Below are positions 45,347 to 54,917 of a DNA stretch of 64,000 nt, piece after piece; position 1 is the first letter of the stretch; every line of letters starts with the position of its first letter. Where the stretch lies: contig CALJES010000015.1 in assembly GCA_938074205.1 (NCBI GenBank), positions 1 to 64,000 of the forward strand, in the 5' to 3' direction. The notes beneath the pieces are model-generated. The model made no database searches. It had not been told where the DNA came from and saw only the letters and a list, made by a program, of their open reading frames with translations. The position numbers were made by a program, and so were the translations under genes. This DNA comes from an uncultured bacterium (GTDB lineage Bacteria > Armatimonadota > UBA5829).

Positions 45347-48300
45347 ATGGCTATTAGTAGAGTTAAGAGTACTAACGTAATCTTCGCAGTTGTAGTCATC
45401 CTTATCCTGGCTGTGCTGTTCTGGCCGATGAAGCAGACCAGGCCGGTGACGAAAGCCTCGGCTTCCACAACACCAGCTGAACAGAAACCAGCCTGTCCGG
45501 AGCCTTTAGCGAAGAGATACAAATCCATTGCAGCGTCGATAAACAGCGAACGGGTTAAAGCAGACGTTTACACTCTGTCTTCGTACCCGTCACGGTTGGT
45601 AGGATATCCCGGCTGCGAGAAGGCTGCTGAGTATATTGAAGACCAATTCCGTAAAATAGGCCTCGAAGAGGTGCGCAGCGAACCGTTCCGAGTGACGGTT
45701 CCCATTGACGAAGGTTCCCGTATTGTAATAGATGGCCAAAGCTTCCCGATTTATGCACTGTGGCCTAATCTGGTCAGGACATCTCACCTTCCGCCTGAGG
45801 GACTGGAGGTCCACGTAATTGATGCCGGCAGCGGTCGGCTGCCTGATTTTGACGGCAAGGCAGTCAAAGGTAGCGCAGCTCTTGTCGATTTTAACTCAGG
45901 CACAGAATGGTTGAATGCGCCCAGACTGGGAGCACGAGCACTACTTTTTGTCGAACCAGACACCACCATGCGCGGCGAGGGTGAGGCTAAGTTCAGCGCC
46001 ATCCCAGTTTCAATGCCGCGGTTCTGGGTCTCAAAGGAAACTGCTGCGAAGATAAGGGCTTTGATCGCTCAAGGAAGGGCGAATCGAGCGAGGATCTACT
46101 GTACAATGCCCTGGGAGAAAGTTAGGGCGCGCAATATCACAGGTATAATCCGCGGTACAGATCCTAAACTTCGCGATGAATGGATAGTTCTGCACGCTTA
46201 CTACGATGGCACCTCGGTTGTACCTGCCCTGGCGCCAAGCGCGGAGTCATCTTGTGGTATTGCCGCGCTTTTGGAGCTGGCTCGCTTATTTAAGCAGCCC
46301 CAGTTTGCCCCGAAACGATCCGTGATGTTCCTTGCAACTAGTGGACATTTCCAATCTTTGGCTGGAATGCGCGCCTTCATGGAGCGACATATAGATTCCT
46401 ATAGGCTGCCGGGGACGCTCGACCGCATCCACGAGTATCTGAACAGAAAATGGCCTGCCGACGGGCCAAAGGCGCTGCCATGGCCTCCAATCCTGCTCGC
46501 TATACTGTTGCTGCTCATAGTTTGGTGGATATGGACCAAGCTTAGATTTCTTAGAAGCCAGGTTCCTGCCATTGTGAGCGTTCCAATTGTCTTGGCAGCT
46601 TTGGTAATCTGGTACTGCTACAGCCTGACCGCCAGCTTTCTCAAGGGCTTTAATTATGAAATACCCAATCCTCCGCAATTCTATGTTTGGGCTGGTCTCG
46701 ATCTTTCTAGCCAAACGCAGGGAGTTGGCATTTTCTACAAGGGTTACTTCTACGACTATCGGGAAGATATCCAAGGAAAATTCTCCGATCTTGCCAGTCG
46801 TGCACGAGAAAACTCAGAACGAGTCGCAGCAACGTTGGGGTTCTTTGAGACCAGAGCTTCGAGGTTTGCTGATGGCGTAAACCCGATCACTGGCAAGAAC
46901 TGGCGCAACTTTGTGCCGGGTAAGTTTGCATTGGATAGCGAGGTGGTCACGCTAGCGGGTGGAATAGGCGTGTCATTTGTCTCTATTGATGATGGTAGGC
47001 CGCTCGTAGATACACCATTCGACAAGCCCCAGTACGTCAACTTCGCAAATCTGCACAAGCAACTCGTTATGATTGGTTGTCTGGTCGATCACTGGTTCCA
47101 TGACACCAGAACACCAATGGACGAAGAGATTATCCAGGCGACAGTTGTCGATCGAAAGACCATAAAACTTGCCGATCCGCTGCAGTTGGGATACGTGCAG
47201 GGTGTTTACACCGACGAAGTTGCTAGAGGTCGGAGCTATTATAAGCCGAAGTCCGAAAAAGAACTTCCCAAAATGCTTCCTGATGGGCGGATAACGCTCA
47301 CTGACGAATTGCCGCAAGGAGTTAGGATCGTATATGTCAGGCAAAAGCCTCTTACCAAACTTGGGGTTACTGAGCAGTGTAAGTTCACGCGAATGGGTCT
47401 GCAGGGTGGATTTGCGCGTCTTAGCGGGAATGTCGTGCAATACGACCCGCGTAGGAGTTTTGTTCCTAACCTCAAAGTTGGAGACTGCCTTGCTGTAGTG
47501 AGGAGCCCGCATAAGTCGTTCATGGGTGTGCGGGCTAACATCATAGACAAGACCACTCCCACCGAGGGATTTTTCTCCATTCCTGGAGTTGCCCCGCTGA
47601 CTGCGTACGGATGGCAAAGACTTACCTCGATAGGCGCGTACAAGCTGGATGCAGTGCGCGGAGACATTATCTGTGCTCCCGACCAGGGTTCGTACGGCCA
47701 GTTCTATCCGACAAGCTTCACCATAACCACGGGTTATAAGGACATGCCCATCATTGTGTTCGACTGCAAGGCAACGTCCGTTTACGACCTTGTTGATCCA
47801 CAGTCGCTTCGGGCGTTGACTGGGCTCTCAATGTACGAAGGGGATACTAACGGTGCGCCCAGGCAGTTTGGTTTCGCTGTTGCCGTTCCTGAACCACAGA
47901 ATCCTCATGTGGAGGATATGGCTGTCCTATTCACAGAGGATACGAAGAAGACCCAGGCACTGGCTACAGGAACGACCGCTGAGCTGAAGCGTATACGAAT
48001 AAAGGTCATAATGAGCGCCGGACCAGCCGCGAACCGACTGCTGCTGCTTAATTCAACTTTGGGCAATGAGATAATCCCGGCTGAAGTTGTCCCAGTTCAA
48101 GGTAGGGTCATAAACGATAGAGCTGTTCCTGTCGATTCTTCTTGGCAGGTCAAGGTCGAAGGCGCTTACTTGGACAAGGAGTGCACAGGAAAAAACTATT
48201 ACTTCCTTGGACCTGGCGAAGTTGACTACTCGGTAACAAGGGGTGTAATAGGGCTTTCCAGAGAGCTTCTCAACGAGTTGCCCAGAGGTAGGGAGACTAT

Positions 48301-51300
48301 ACACATAAGGACAAATCACGATACTGTTTTCCCCGCACGAATAGTCAAAGTTCTTACGCTCGACAAACCCTGGTATGAAACGATTCAGGGTGTGTATCTC
48401 GATGAACGGGCAACAGGGAAGAATTACCTGCGTCCTGCGCCTAACGCTCTCGTGGCTGGCTCGCTTAAGACCAGCCAGGTATGTGTTGCCAACGATTTTC
48501 CTACAAGGGAAGAAGTCTACCTCAAAGTAAGGAACGCTTTTGACGGCACGGTGCGCATTATCGAAGCCGGTATCGACGCAATAGATCTGAAAGCGGTAGT
48601 GTTGGGCGAGAATCCGCTTCAGGTTAGAGCGGAAGGCGTCTACTCAAATGCGAAGCTTATCGGTACCAACTATTACCGACCTTCTTCGCTGGAAGAAGGT
48701 ATAAGAGCCCTTGAAGAGGGGGGGCCGTTACTCACGGAGCGGTTCCCTGCAAATGCAGCTTCTCGCACCGTTTGGATTAAGACAAACCAGCCCAAGCCGA
48801 TCAAGGCAAACCTTGCTCGAAGCTTGGTAATTGATAGGCCGATTGAGGTTTTCGTCTCTGGAGTTTACATCGATCCGCAGTGTAAGGGACGCAACTTCCT
48901 CATAACCAAGTTCGGTACATCCTACAACAATGCGTCTCTGCTACGGGGTGAGATCCAACTTACAGACGAGCTACCCAAAGATACGAAGAGGGTCTACGTT
49001 AAACCCTTTGCTCAGCCGGAAGGGATCGGCTACGACGTCACCGAGGGCGGAACTATCGATGAAACTGCCTACAAGGTCGCCAGCGACATGTGGAAGTTGG
49101 ACGAGTATCGCCTGTCGGCGCTTGCTAGCAAAGGGGTCGTGAATGAAGGCCTTAACGCTTTGCATAGTACGGCCAAGTCGTATTTGGACCTAGCCGAGAA
49201 AGCGAAGGGCTCTCTCAACTACAGTGTTTTCGACTCCTACTGCCGTGCGGCTTGGGGCTATGAAGCCAGGGCATATCCTGATGTGACTTCTACCGCCCAA
49301 GACGTAGTGAACGGCGTCATATTCTATCTATTCTTAATGCTGCCGTTTGCATACTTTGCTGAGCGCTTGTTCTTCGCATTCCCTACACTGGGCAGACAGC
49401 TGCTTGCATTTTTTGGCATCTTCTTGGGTGTTTTCATAGTTTTCTATTTTGTGCACCCGGCCTTCCAAATAGTGGGGCAGGCCTCTTTGGTAATCCTTAT
49501 AGCATTCGTAATGTTGGCGCTCAGCTTGCTGGTCATTTCCATAGTGACGGGTAAGTTTGAGGATCAGCTCAAGCAGTTCAACCGCAGCGTGTCTGGTATA
49601 CACAAAGCTGATATTGGACGCATGAGCGTTGCAGCAGCAGCTTTCTCGCTCGGCATATCCAACATGCGGCGCCGAAAAGCGAGGACTGTCTTAACTTGTA
49701 TTACCCTTGTGCTACTCACATTTACTGTACTGTCGTTTACTTCGATAGTGTCAGTGCTTCGCTTCAACAAGGTACCTGCAAAGCGCGACCCAGATACATA
49801 TGTTTACGACGGGATAATGATTCGCACCGCAATGTGGGATCCGTTGCAAGAGATTGCCTACCGGCATCTTAAGGATGAATTCGGAAACAAGGGTCGCAGA
49901 GGTAAAGTCTACCCAGTTGCTCCTCGGGCTTGGTTCTTTGGAACTGTTCTTGGTGAACAATCCTTCCTGACACTGAGGCGCGGAGAGAAGTCCTACGATG
50001 CTAAGGCCGCCATGGGTATGGTTCCTGACGAGGCCGAGATCATGGATTTCGAAACTAATAACCGCAAGATATTCCTGGCTGGCGAGTGGTTCGGATATAA
50101 GAATGGCAAACGTGTGACTGATCGCGTCGATCCGTACTCCATTATCATTCCTGATACGATTGCAGAAAAACTTGGAATCAAGCCATCGGATGTCGGGAAA
50201 GCAAAAGTCGAGTTTGCCGGTGCCAAGTATACTGTAATCGCCATAATTAAGAACGACGTATTCAAGAGGATCAAGGATCTGGACAACGAACCACTTACCC
50301 CTGTCGATTTTATTCTGATGTCGAAACAGGGTCAGCAACAGCAGGCCGGTGCTGAAGCCGGCTTCAGAGAATATACTCACCACGAACCTGCTAACACATT
50401 CATTGTGCCTTTCGAGACCCTTATGAGTCTCGGCGGAGATTTGCGGTCAATAGCAATAAAATTCGCCACCTTCGAGGAGGTCCAGAGGCAGCTAGATTCC
50501 CTGATGCCCAGACTCGGACTGAATCTGTACGCTGGAGTCGGTGGGTATATCTACCGCTACAGTTCGATTGCTGCAAGTGCGAGCAAGGGCTTCTCGAATG
50601 TCTTTATCCCTGTTCTAATTGCTGCTTTGATAGTTCTTAACACAATGCTTGGTTCTGTGTATGAGCGTGTTAAGGAAATCGGTATATTTAGTGCCATCGG
50701 ACTTGCTCCGAACCATATTGCAATTCTGTTCATCGCGGAATCAATGGTCTATGCCAATCTCGGAGCCGTTGCTGGGTACGTCATCGGACAGGGCGTAAGC
50801 AAGTTGCTTATGGCGACAAACTGGTTGCCCGGACTTTATTTGAATTTCTCCTCAATGTCCGCGGTAACTAGTACGCTTATTGTTGTGGCCGTCGTGCTCC
50901 TCAGCACTCTCTATCCTGCAAGGAAAGCTTCGGAGGTAGCTACTCCTGCTGTTGATCGCACTTGGAAAGTGCCTGATCCCGTGGGAGATACTTGGGACAT
51001 AGTATTGCCGTTTGCCGTTACGGGCGAGCAGGCGCTAGGTGTTAATGTTTTCCTACGCGAGTGGTTCCAGGCTTACGAGGAGTACTCGATAGGCGACTTC
51101 GTAACGCAGGACGTTCGGACAACAACCTTCGATACCGACTATGGCAAGGCATACCAAATTTCTTGCAAGACTTGGCTTGCACCGTTTGATCTTGGTGTCA
51201 GTCAAACGGTCATTTTGCAAACTTTGCCCACATCTATGGAGGACGTGTTTGAGGTGAAAGTGCGCATAATACGCGAGAGCGGTGACATATCCAACTGGAA

Positions 51301-51439
51301 ACGGGTTAACAGAAGGTTCCTGAACACGCTTAGGAAACAGTTCCTAATTTGGCGAACACTTCGGCCGAGCGATCGAGAGAGGTATCTTAGTCAAGCACGC
51401 GCCGAGGAGGCTGGTGAAACAGCTCCTGCACCGGCGTAG
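45347..51439 (+). CDS. Giant fusion: inactive M28-like peptidase, unknown repeats and FtsX/MacB permease
   Basis: 2030 residues. After one membrane helix (13-27), residues ~60-365 resemble an M28 aminopeptidase with a PA-like insert. The catalytic positions look lost: LHAYYDG stands where AHYD is expected, SAESSCG replaces the DDN motif, and TSGHFQS replaces the Glu pair. Helices at ~379-425 are followed by a large exported part with five copies of a ~65-residue unit (starting near 601, 927, 1004, 1085 and 1161; pattern GVY-D-x4-GKNY, then LTDELP, then VYVK). Residues ~1320-1400 hold four helices, and 1435-1870 form an FtsX/MacB permease (MRRRKARTVLTCITLVLL; YERVKEIGIFSAIGLAPNHI). A ~160-residue C-terminal domain follows. 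It heads a six-gene block. Confidence 0.85.
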   Translation: MAISRVKSTNVIFAVVVILILAVLFWPMKQTRPVTKASASTTPAEQKPACPEPLAKRYKSIAASINSERVKADVYTLSSYPSRLVGYPGCEKAAEYIEDQFRKIGLEEVRSEPFRVTVPIDEGSRIVIDGQSFPIYALWPNLVRTSHLPPEGLEVHVIDAGSGRLPDFDGKAVKGSAALVDFNSGTEWLNAPRLGARALLFVEPDTTMRGEGEAKFSAIPVSMPRFWVSKETAAKIRALIAQGRANRARIYCTMPWEKVRARNITGIIRGTDPKLRDEWIVLHAYYDGTSVVPALAPSAESSCGIAALLELARLFKQPQFAPKRSVMFLATSGHFQSLAGMRAFMERHIDSYRLPGTLDRIHEYLNRKWPADGPKALPWPPILLAILLLLIVWWIWTKLRFLRSQVPAIVSVPIVLAALVIWYCYSLTASFLKGFNYEIPNPPQFYVWAGLDLSSQTQGVGIFYKGYFYDYREDIQGKFSDLASRARENSERVAATLGFFETRASRFADGVNPITGKNWRNFVPGKFALDSEVVTLAGGIGVSFVSIDDGRPLVDTPFDKPQYVNFANLHKQLVMIGCLVDHWFHDTRTPMDEEIIQATVVDRKTIKLADPLQLGYVQGVYTDEVARGRSYYKPKSEKELPKMLPDGRITLTDELPQGVRIVYVRQKPLTKLGVTEQCKFTRMGLQGGFARLSGNVVQYDPRRSFVPNLKVGDCLAVVRSPHKSFMGVRANIIDKTTPTEGFFSIPGVAPLTAYGWQRLTSIGAYKLDAVRGDIICAPDQGSYGQFYPTSFTITTGYKDMPIIVFDCKATSVYDLVDPQSLRALTGLSMYEGDTNGAPRQFGFAVAVPEPQNPHVEDMAVLFTEDTKKTQALATGTTAELKRIRIKVIMSAGPAANRLLLLNSTLGNEIIPAEVVPVQGRVINDRAVPVDSSWQVKVEGAYLDKECTGKNYYFLGPGEVDYSVTRGVIGLSRELLNELPRGRETIHIRTNHDTVFPARIVKVLTLDKPWYETIQGVYLDERATGKNYLRPAPNALVAGSLKTSQVCVANDFPTREEVYLKVRNAFDGTVRIIEAGIDAIDLKAVVLGENPLQVRAEGVYSNAKLIGTNYYRPSSLEEGIRALEEGGPLLTERFPANAASRTVWIKTNQPKPIKANLARSLVIDRPIEVFVSGVYIDPQCKGRNFLITKFGTSYNNASLLRGEIQLTDELPKDTKRVYVKPFAQPEGIGYDVTEGGTIDETAYKVASDMWKLDEYRLSALASKGVVNEGLNALHSTAKSYLDLAEKAKGSLNYSVFDSYCRAAWGYEARAYPDVTSTAQDVVNGVIFYLFLMLPFAYFAERLFFAFPTLGRQLLAFFGIFLGVFIVFYFVHPAFQIVGQASLVILIAFVMLALSLLVISIVTGKFEDQLKQFNRSVSGIHKADIGRMSVAAAAFSLGISNMRRRKARTVLTCITLVLLTFTVLSFTSIVSVLRFNKVPAKRDPDTYVYDGIMIRTAMWDPLQEIAYRHLKDEFGNKGRRGKVYPVAPRAWFFGTVLGEQSFLTLRRGEKSYDAKAAMGMVPDEAEIMDFETNNRKIFLAGEWFGYKNGKRVTDRVDPYSIIIPDTIAEKLGIKPSDVGKAKVEFAGAKYTVIAIIKNDVFKRIKDLDNEPLTPVDFILMSKQGQQQQAGAEAGFREYTHHEPANTFIVPFETLMSLGGDLRSIAIKFATFEEVQRQLDSLMPRLGLNLYAGVGGYIYRYSSIAASASKGFSNVFIPVLIAALIVLNTMLGSVYERVKEIGIFSAIGLAPNHIAILFIAESMVYANLGAVAGYVIGQGVSKLLMATNWLPGLYLNFSSMSAVTSTLIVVAVVLLSTLYPARKASEVATPAVDRTWKVPDPVGDTWDIVLPFAVTGEQALGVNVFLREWFQAYEEYSIGDFVTQDVRTTTFDTDYGKAYQISCKTWLAPFDLGVSQTVILQTLPTSMEDVFEVKVRIIRESGDISNWKRVNRRFLNTLRKQFLIWRTLRPSDRERYLSQARAEEAGETAPAPA

Positions 51440-51488
51440 AGTATGTCTCGATTTTCTAATCCATAACTGCTAAGGGGCGGGTAGTCAG

Positions 51489-53465
51489 TTGGCTGAAAGT
51501 CAAGATATTGTTCAAGCGAGAGAAGTTCTAGAGCAAGTATCTGGGGAAGACATAAAGCACCAAAAGTTCGAAGATGGGTTGACCCTGCGGACCGTAATCG
51601 GGTCTCTTTTCGTCGGGTTTATTATGATGCCCGGCGCAATGTATCTGGGTTTGGTCGCGGGGCAGGGGCTAGGTCCGGCGGCCGCCTGGGTTACGGTTGT
51701 GCTCTTCTCAGAAATCGCCCGCAGGTCATTCCAACCTCTCAAGAAGCAAGAGCTGTACATGCTTCTGTATATCGCGGGTGGTTTGGTCGGTGCGGCCAAC
51801 AGCGGGTTCCACGCGCTTATTTGGCACCAGTACTTAGTGCAGTGTCCTCAGATAGGGGAGCTGGCAAAAGAAATCCCCACGTGGATCGCTCCGCGAGCAA
51901 ACGACCCAGCGATTGTGCAGCGCACGTTCCTAAGCACGTCTTGGCTAGTGCCGATCATACTCATTGTTACCAACGAAATCCTCAGCAGAATGATCTGGAT
52001 CGGTGGTGGATATGCCCTCTTCCGAATCACTTCTGATCTCGAGCGGCTTCCATTCCCGTTCGCTCCGATCGCGGCCGCTGGTGCTACGGCGCTGGCCGAA
52101 GCGGGAACGAAAGAAGAGTCTTGGCGCTGGCAGGTCTTCTCGACAGGTTCGGTAGTGGGCTTACTGTTTGGGTTTATTTACGTCTTCATACCCATTGTTA
52201 CAGGTGTAATATTCGGTAAACCTGTTCAGCTTATACCAATACCGTTTATCGATTTCACGCCCAACACTGAAAATGTCCTTCCGGCGGCATGGTCTGCGTT
52301 GTCCGGAGACATAGGTGTAATGCTATGGGGCTTTGTGGTCCCGTGGCCAATCATTCTTGGATCCTTCATTAGCTCAACTATATGCGGGATATTCCTCAAT
52401 CCTATTCTTTACCACATGGGAATGTTCCCGCACTGGACATATGGGACTCCCTACCTTCAGACCCAGATGGCCACCACCATCGACTTCTGGCTTTCTGTTG
52501 CAATAGGGACAGCCCTCGGTATCGCAGTCATTGGTCTTGTAACTGTCGGAGTCGGCGCCGTCAGAGCGATGCGGGATGCGGATAGGCCGACCTTAAAGCG
52601 CACAATGCCCGAGGGTAGAGGCGACTGGAACATTTGGCTTTCCATTGGCGTTTTCTTCTTTGCAGTAATGATGCAAATTGTCATCACCCACACACTCGTT
52701 CCTGGATTTCCGGTCTGGATATTGCTGTTTTATGGGCTTATTTACACTCCGCTTATATCCTATACTTCTGCGCGTTTGGTTGGCCTTACTGGTAGGGGAA
52801 TTTCCTTCCCGTATTTGCGAGAGGCAACGATCATAAAAAGCGGGTATCGAAAGTCGGATATCTGGTTCGCAACTATTCCAATGATTGATGTGGGTGCTCA
52901 AGCCCAACACTTTAGGGAAATAGAGCTTACGGGTACCAAGTTCACGAGTATCGTCAAGGCGGAGATTTTGAAGCTTGTAGTTATTCTGCCAGCGAGCTTC
53001 GCGTTTTGGAGCTTTTTCTGGAAAACCAGTCCTATTCCATCAGCTCAGTATCCGTTCGTGCAAAAGATGTGGCCCGTCAATGCAACGATGGCGTCTATCT
53101 GGTGGACGGCAAACCGCAAGAGCATAACTGAGAACTGGCTCCTTTCAGCGCTTCGGCCTCCCGTAATCGTTGGAGCGGGTATAGGAACGCTGGTGCTTTA
53201 CGCGATTGCAAGCGTATTCAAGCTCCCGATAATGTTTTTCTATGGTTTTGTGAGCGGAATAGGCGCGGCTCCTATGGATCAGATTCCTATGTTCATTGGA
53301 GCTCTCTTAGGCAGATACTACTTCCGACGGCGGTTCGGGGCTGCTAAGTGGTCGCAGTATGCACCGGTGCTGATTGCCGGTTTTGGTTGTGGGACTGGTC
53401 TCACTGCTATGACTGGGGTTGCGGTGGCGTTGGTTACCAAATCTGTCAACTACCTTCCGTTCTGA
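51489..53465 (+). CDS. OPT-superfamily-like multi-pass membrane protein
   Basis: 658 residues from a TTG after GGGGCGGG, 49 bases downstream of the fusion gene. It has about 14 hydrophobic segments. The early GSLFVGFIMMPGAMYLGLVAG helix and the motif ERLPFPFAPIAAAGATALAE resemble oligopeptide-transporter (OPT) superfamily proteins of the uncharacterised DUF6785 kind. OPT proteins are proton-coupled importers of peptides or metal chelates; the substrate here is unknown. Linked to ABC-permease genes, it could supply or remove a product that the complex handles. Confidence 0.7.
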   Translation: MAESQDIVQAREVLEQVSGEDIKHQKFEDGLTLRTVIGSLFVGFIMMPGAMYLGLVAGQGLGPAAAWVTVVLFSEIARRSFQPLKKQELYMLLYIAGGLVGAANSGFHALIWHQYLVQCPQIGELAKEIPTWIAPRANDPAIVQRTFLSTSWLVPIILIVTNEILSRMIWIGGGYALFRITSDLERLPFPFAPIAAAGATALAEAGTKEESWRWQVFSTGSVVGLLFGFIYVFIPIVTGVIFGKPVQLIPIPFIDFTPNTENVLPAAWSALSGDIGVMLWGFVVPWPIILGSFISSTICGIFLNPILYHMGMFPHWTYGTPYLQTQMATTIDFWLSVAIGTALGIAVIGLVTVGVGAVRAMRDADRPTLKRTMPEGRGDWNIWLSIGVFFFAVMMQIVITHTLVPGFPVWILLFYGLIYTPLISYTSARLVGLTGRGISFPYLREATIIKSGYRKSDIWFATIPMIDVGAQAQHFREIELTGTKFTSIVKAEILKLVVILPASFAFWSFFWKTSPIPSAQYPFVQKMWPVNATMASIWWTANRKSITENWLLSALRPPVIVGAGIGTLVLYAIASVFKLPIMFFYGFVSGIGAAPMDQIPMFIGALLGRYYFRRRFGAAKWSQYAPVLIAGFGCGTGLTAMTGVAVALVTKSVNYLPF

Positions 53466-53544
53466 GCCGCTCTGCCAAGGTCACTAGCGGTTGCGTCGGT
53501 TCTTAGCAACACCATCGGAGCACGTAAGGTTGTAGTCTCGAGTT

Positions 53545-54486
53545 ATGAACGTCAGCAAAGCCGGATTATGTTTAAAAAAGGCTATGCGTGAGACCTGGAG
53601 CACAATTGCCTGGGAGGGCGTGACAGTCCGAGTACCGGCAGAGTGGAGTTTGGTCGGCGTAAGCGGAGATGCTCAGAAAGGTTATCTCCGAGTAGACAGC
53701 CCGGCGCAGTCTGTCTTGGAGATGAGGTGGTCGGCAGCATCAGGAAAACCGCCTGAGCTGTTAGCGAAAGGCCGGGAACTTCTGGCTAATCTAGATAAGA
53801 GCTGTCGGAAGCAGGGCACAAAGGTAACAAGCAAGATCAAGAACGAAGGAGATTCTGTAACCTTTTGGTGGAAGGCGGATCGCATCGGCGAAGGCAGATT
53901 GACCTACTGTCAAAAGTGCGACCGGGTGTTGATCGCACAGGTGATCTATCCGCCCGAGGAGGATTTGTCTGATACCGCTCAGAGCATTCTTAGGTCGATG
54001 CGCGATCATCGAAGCGACAACCTTATCGCCTGGGCACTTTACGGTTTTGAATTCGCGGTTCCAGCTAGTTACGTTCTCGACAGACACACTTTGATGTCTG
54101 GATATATCAAGTTAGCGTTTAAAAATCGTGCGAAGCAGTTGGTCGTCGAGCGGTGGGGGCTGGCAAATACAATTGTGGCCGACTATTCGCTAATGGATTG
54201 GTACCGAAAAGACGTTCTTCCTGACGTGAAAGGGTTCAGAACCGACTTTGAGCAAATAGATATTTCAGGTCATCCTGGACTGCGGGTTTGGGGACAAGCA
54301 GCGGGCATCAGACAGGCGGTCAAGTCTGTGGCATACTCACTCACTCTATACACCAATCCCAGATTTCTTACGGGATATGCTTGGCATTGCACGGAGAGCA
54401 ACAGGCTTTACAGTGTGAGAGCCACTCACGACAAAGGTGAAAATATCGCGGAACGCGTGCGCGACTTGATACGATGTCATAAATAG
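53545..54486 (+). CDS. Unknown protein with two similar halves
   Basis: 313 residues, no signal peptide or membrane helix. The two halves look related: TIAWEGVTVRVPAEWSLVG, then GYLRVD and LEMRWSA in the first, and LIAWALYGFEFAVPASYVLD, then GYIKLAF and LVVERWGL in the second. The first half ends with a Cys pair (YCQKCD). This suggests an internal duplication of a ~150-residue beta-rich domain. I do not recognise a named family. It is followed after 2 bases by the PqqD-like gene, so the two are translated together. Confidence 0.8.
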   Translation: MNVSKAGLCLKKAMRETWSTIAWEGVTVRVPAEWSLVGVSGDAQKGYLRVDSPAQSVLEMRWSAASGKPPELLAKGRELLANLDKSCRKQGTKVTSKIKNEGDSVTFWWKADRIGEGRLTYCQKCDRVLIAQVIYPPEEDLSDTAQSILRSMRDHRSDNLIAWALYGFEFAVPASYVLDRHTLMSGYIKLAFKNRAKQLVVERWGLANTIVADYSLMDWYRKDVLPDVKGFRTDFEQIDISGHPGLRVWGQAAGIRQAVKSVAYSLTLYTNPRFLTGYAWHCTESNRLYSVRATHDKGENIAERVRDLIRCHK

Positions 54487-54488
54487 AA

Positions 54489-54917
54489 ATGAGCCGACTG
54501 AGTAACTCGATATCAAGATTCATCCCCTTTTTGGGAGCCAAGCCTAAGATAGACCGCAAGCAGGCGCTTGCAGTTGTGCCAGTGCGCAACCCTCTGATAG
54601 AGTGGGAGCGTCGTGGTAAGGAGATCCACCTGAGTATACCTATGCGCGACGATTGCGTGGCGCGCTTAGTAAAGCGCTTTCTGCGCAACGTGCCGGAAAG
54701 GCGTCGTGTGGCTCTGGATGAGGTTGGCGCTGCAGTTTGGGAGCTGTGCAATGGAGAGCGAAGCATAAACTCGATTGTTGAGTCCATATCGAGAAGCTAC
54801 AAGTTGACCCGTAGAGAAGCGGAAGCGTCAGTTACGATGTTCCTTCAAACCCTTGCTAAACGTAACTATATAGGCCTCATGTCCTTAGGAGGTAGCAAAG
54901 GTGCCAAACGAAAGTAG
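54489..54917 (+). CDS. PqqD-like protein
   Basis: 142 residues. The C-terminal ~90 residues match the PqqD fold: RRRVALDEVGAAVWELCNGE, then SINSIVESISRSYKL and AEASVTMFLQTLAKRNYIGL. PqqD domains bind precursor peptides as RiPP recognition elements, but many stand-alone copies have no known peptide, and no radical-SAM enzyme or peptide gene is visible here. It starts 2 bases after the duplicated protein and overlaps the permease by 17 bases. It may be an adaptor in the ABC complex. Confidence 0.75.
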   Translation: MSRLSNSISRFIPFLGAKPKIDRKQALAVVPVRNPLIEWERRGKEIHLSIPMRDDCVARLVKRFLRNVPERRRVALDEVGAAVWELCNGERSINSIVESISRSYKLTRREAEASVTMFLQTLAKRNYIGLMSLGGSKGAKRK

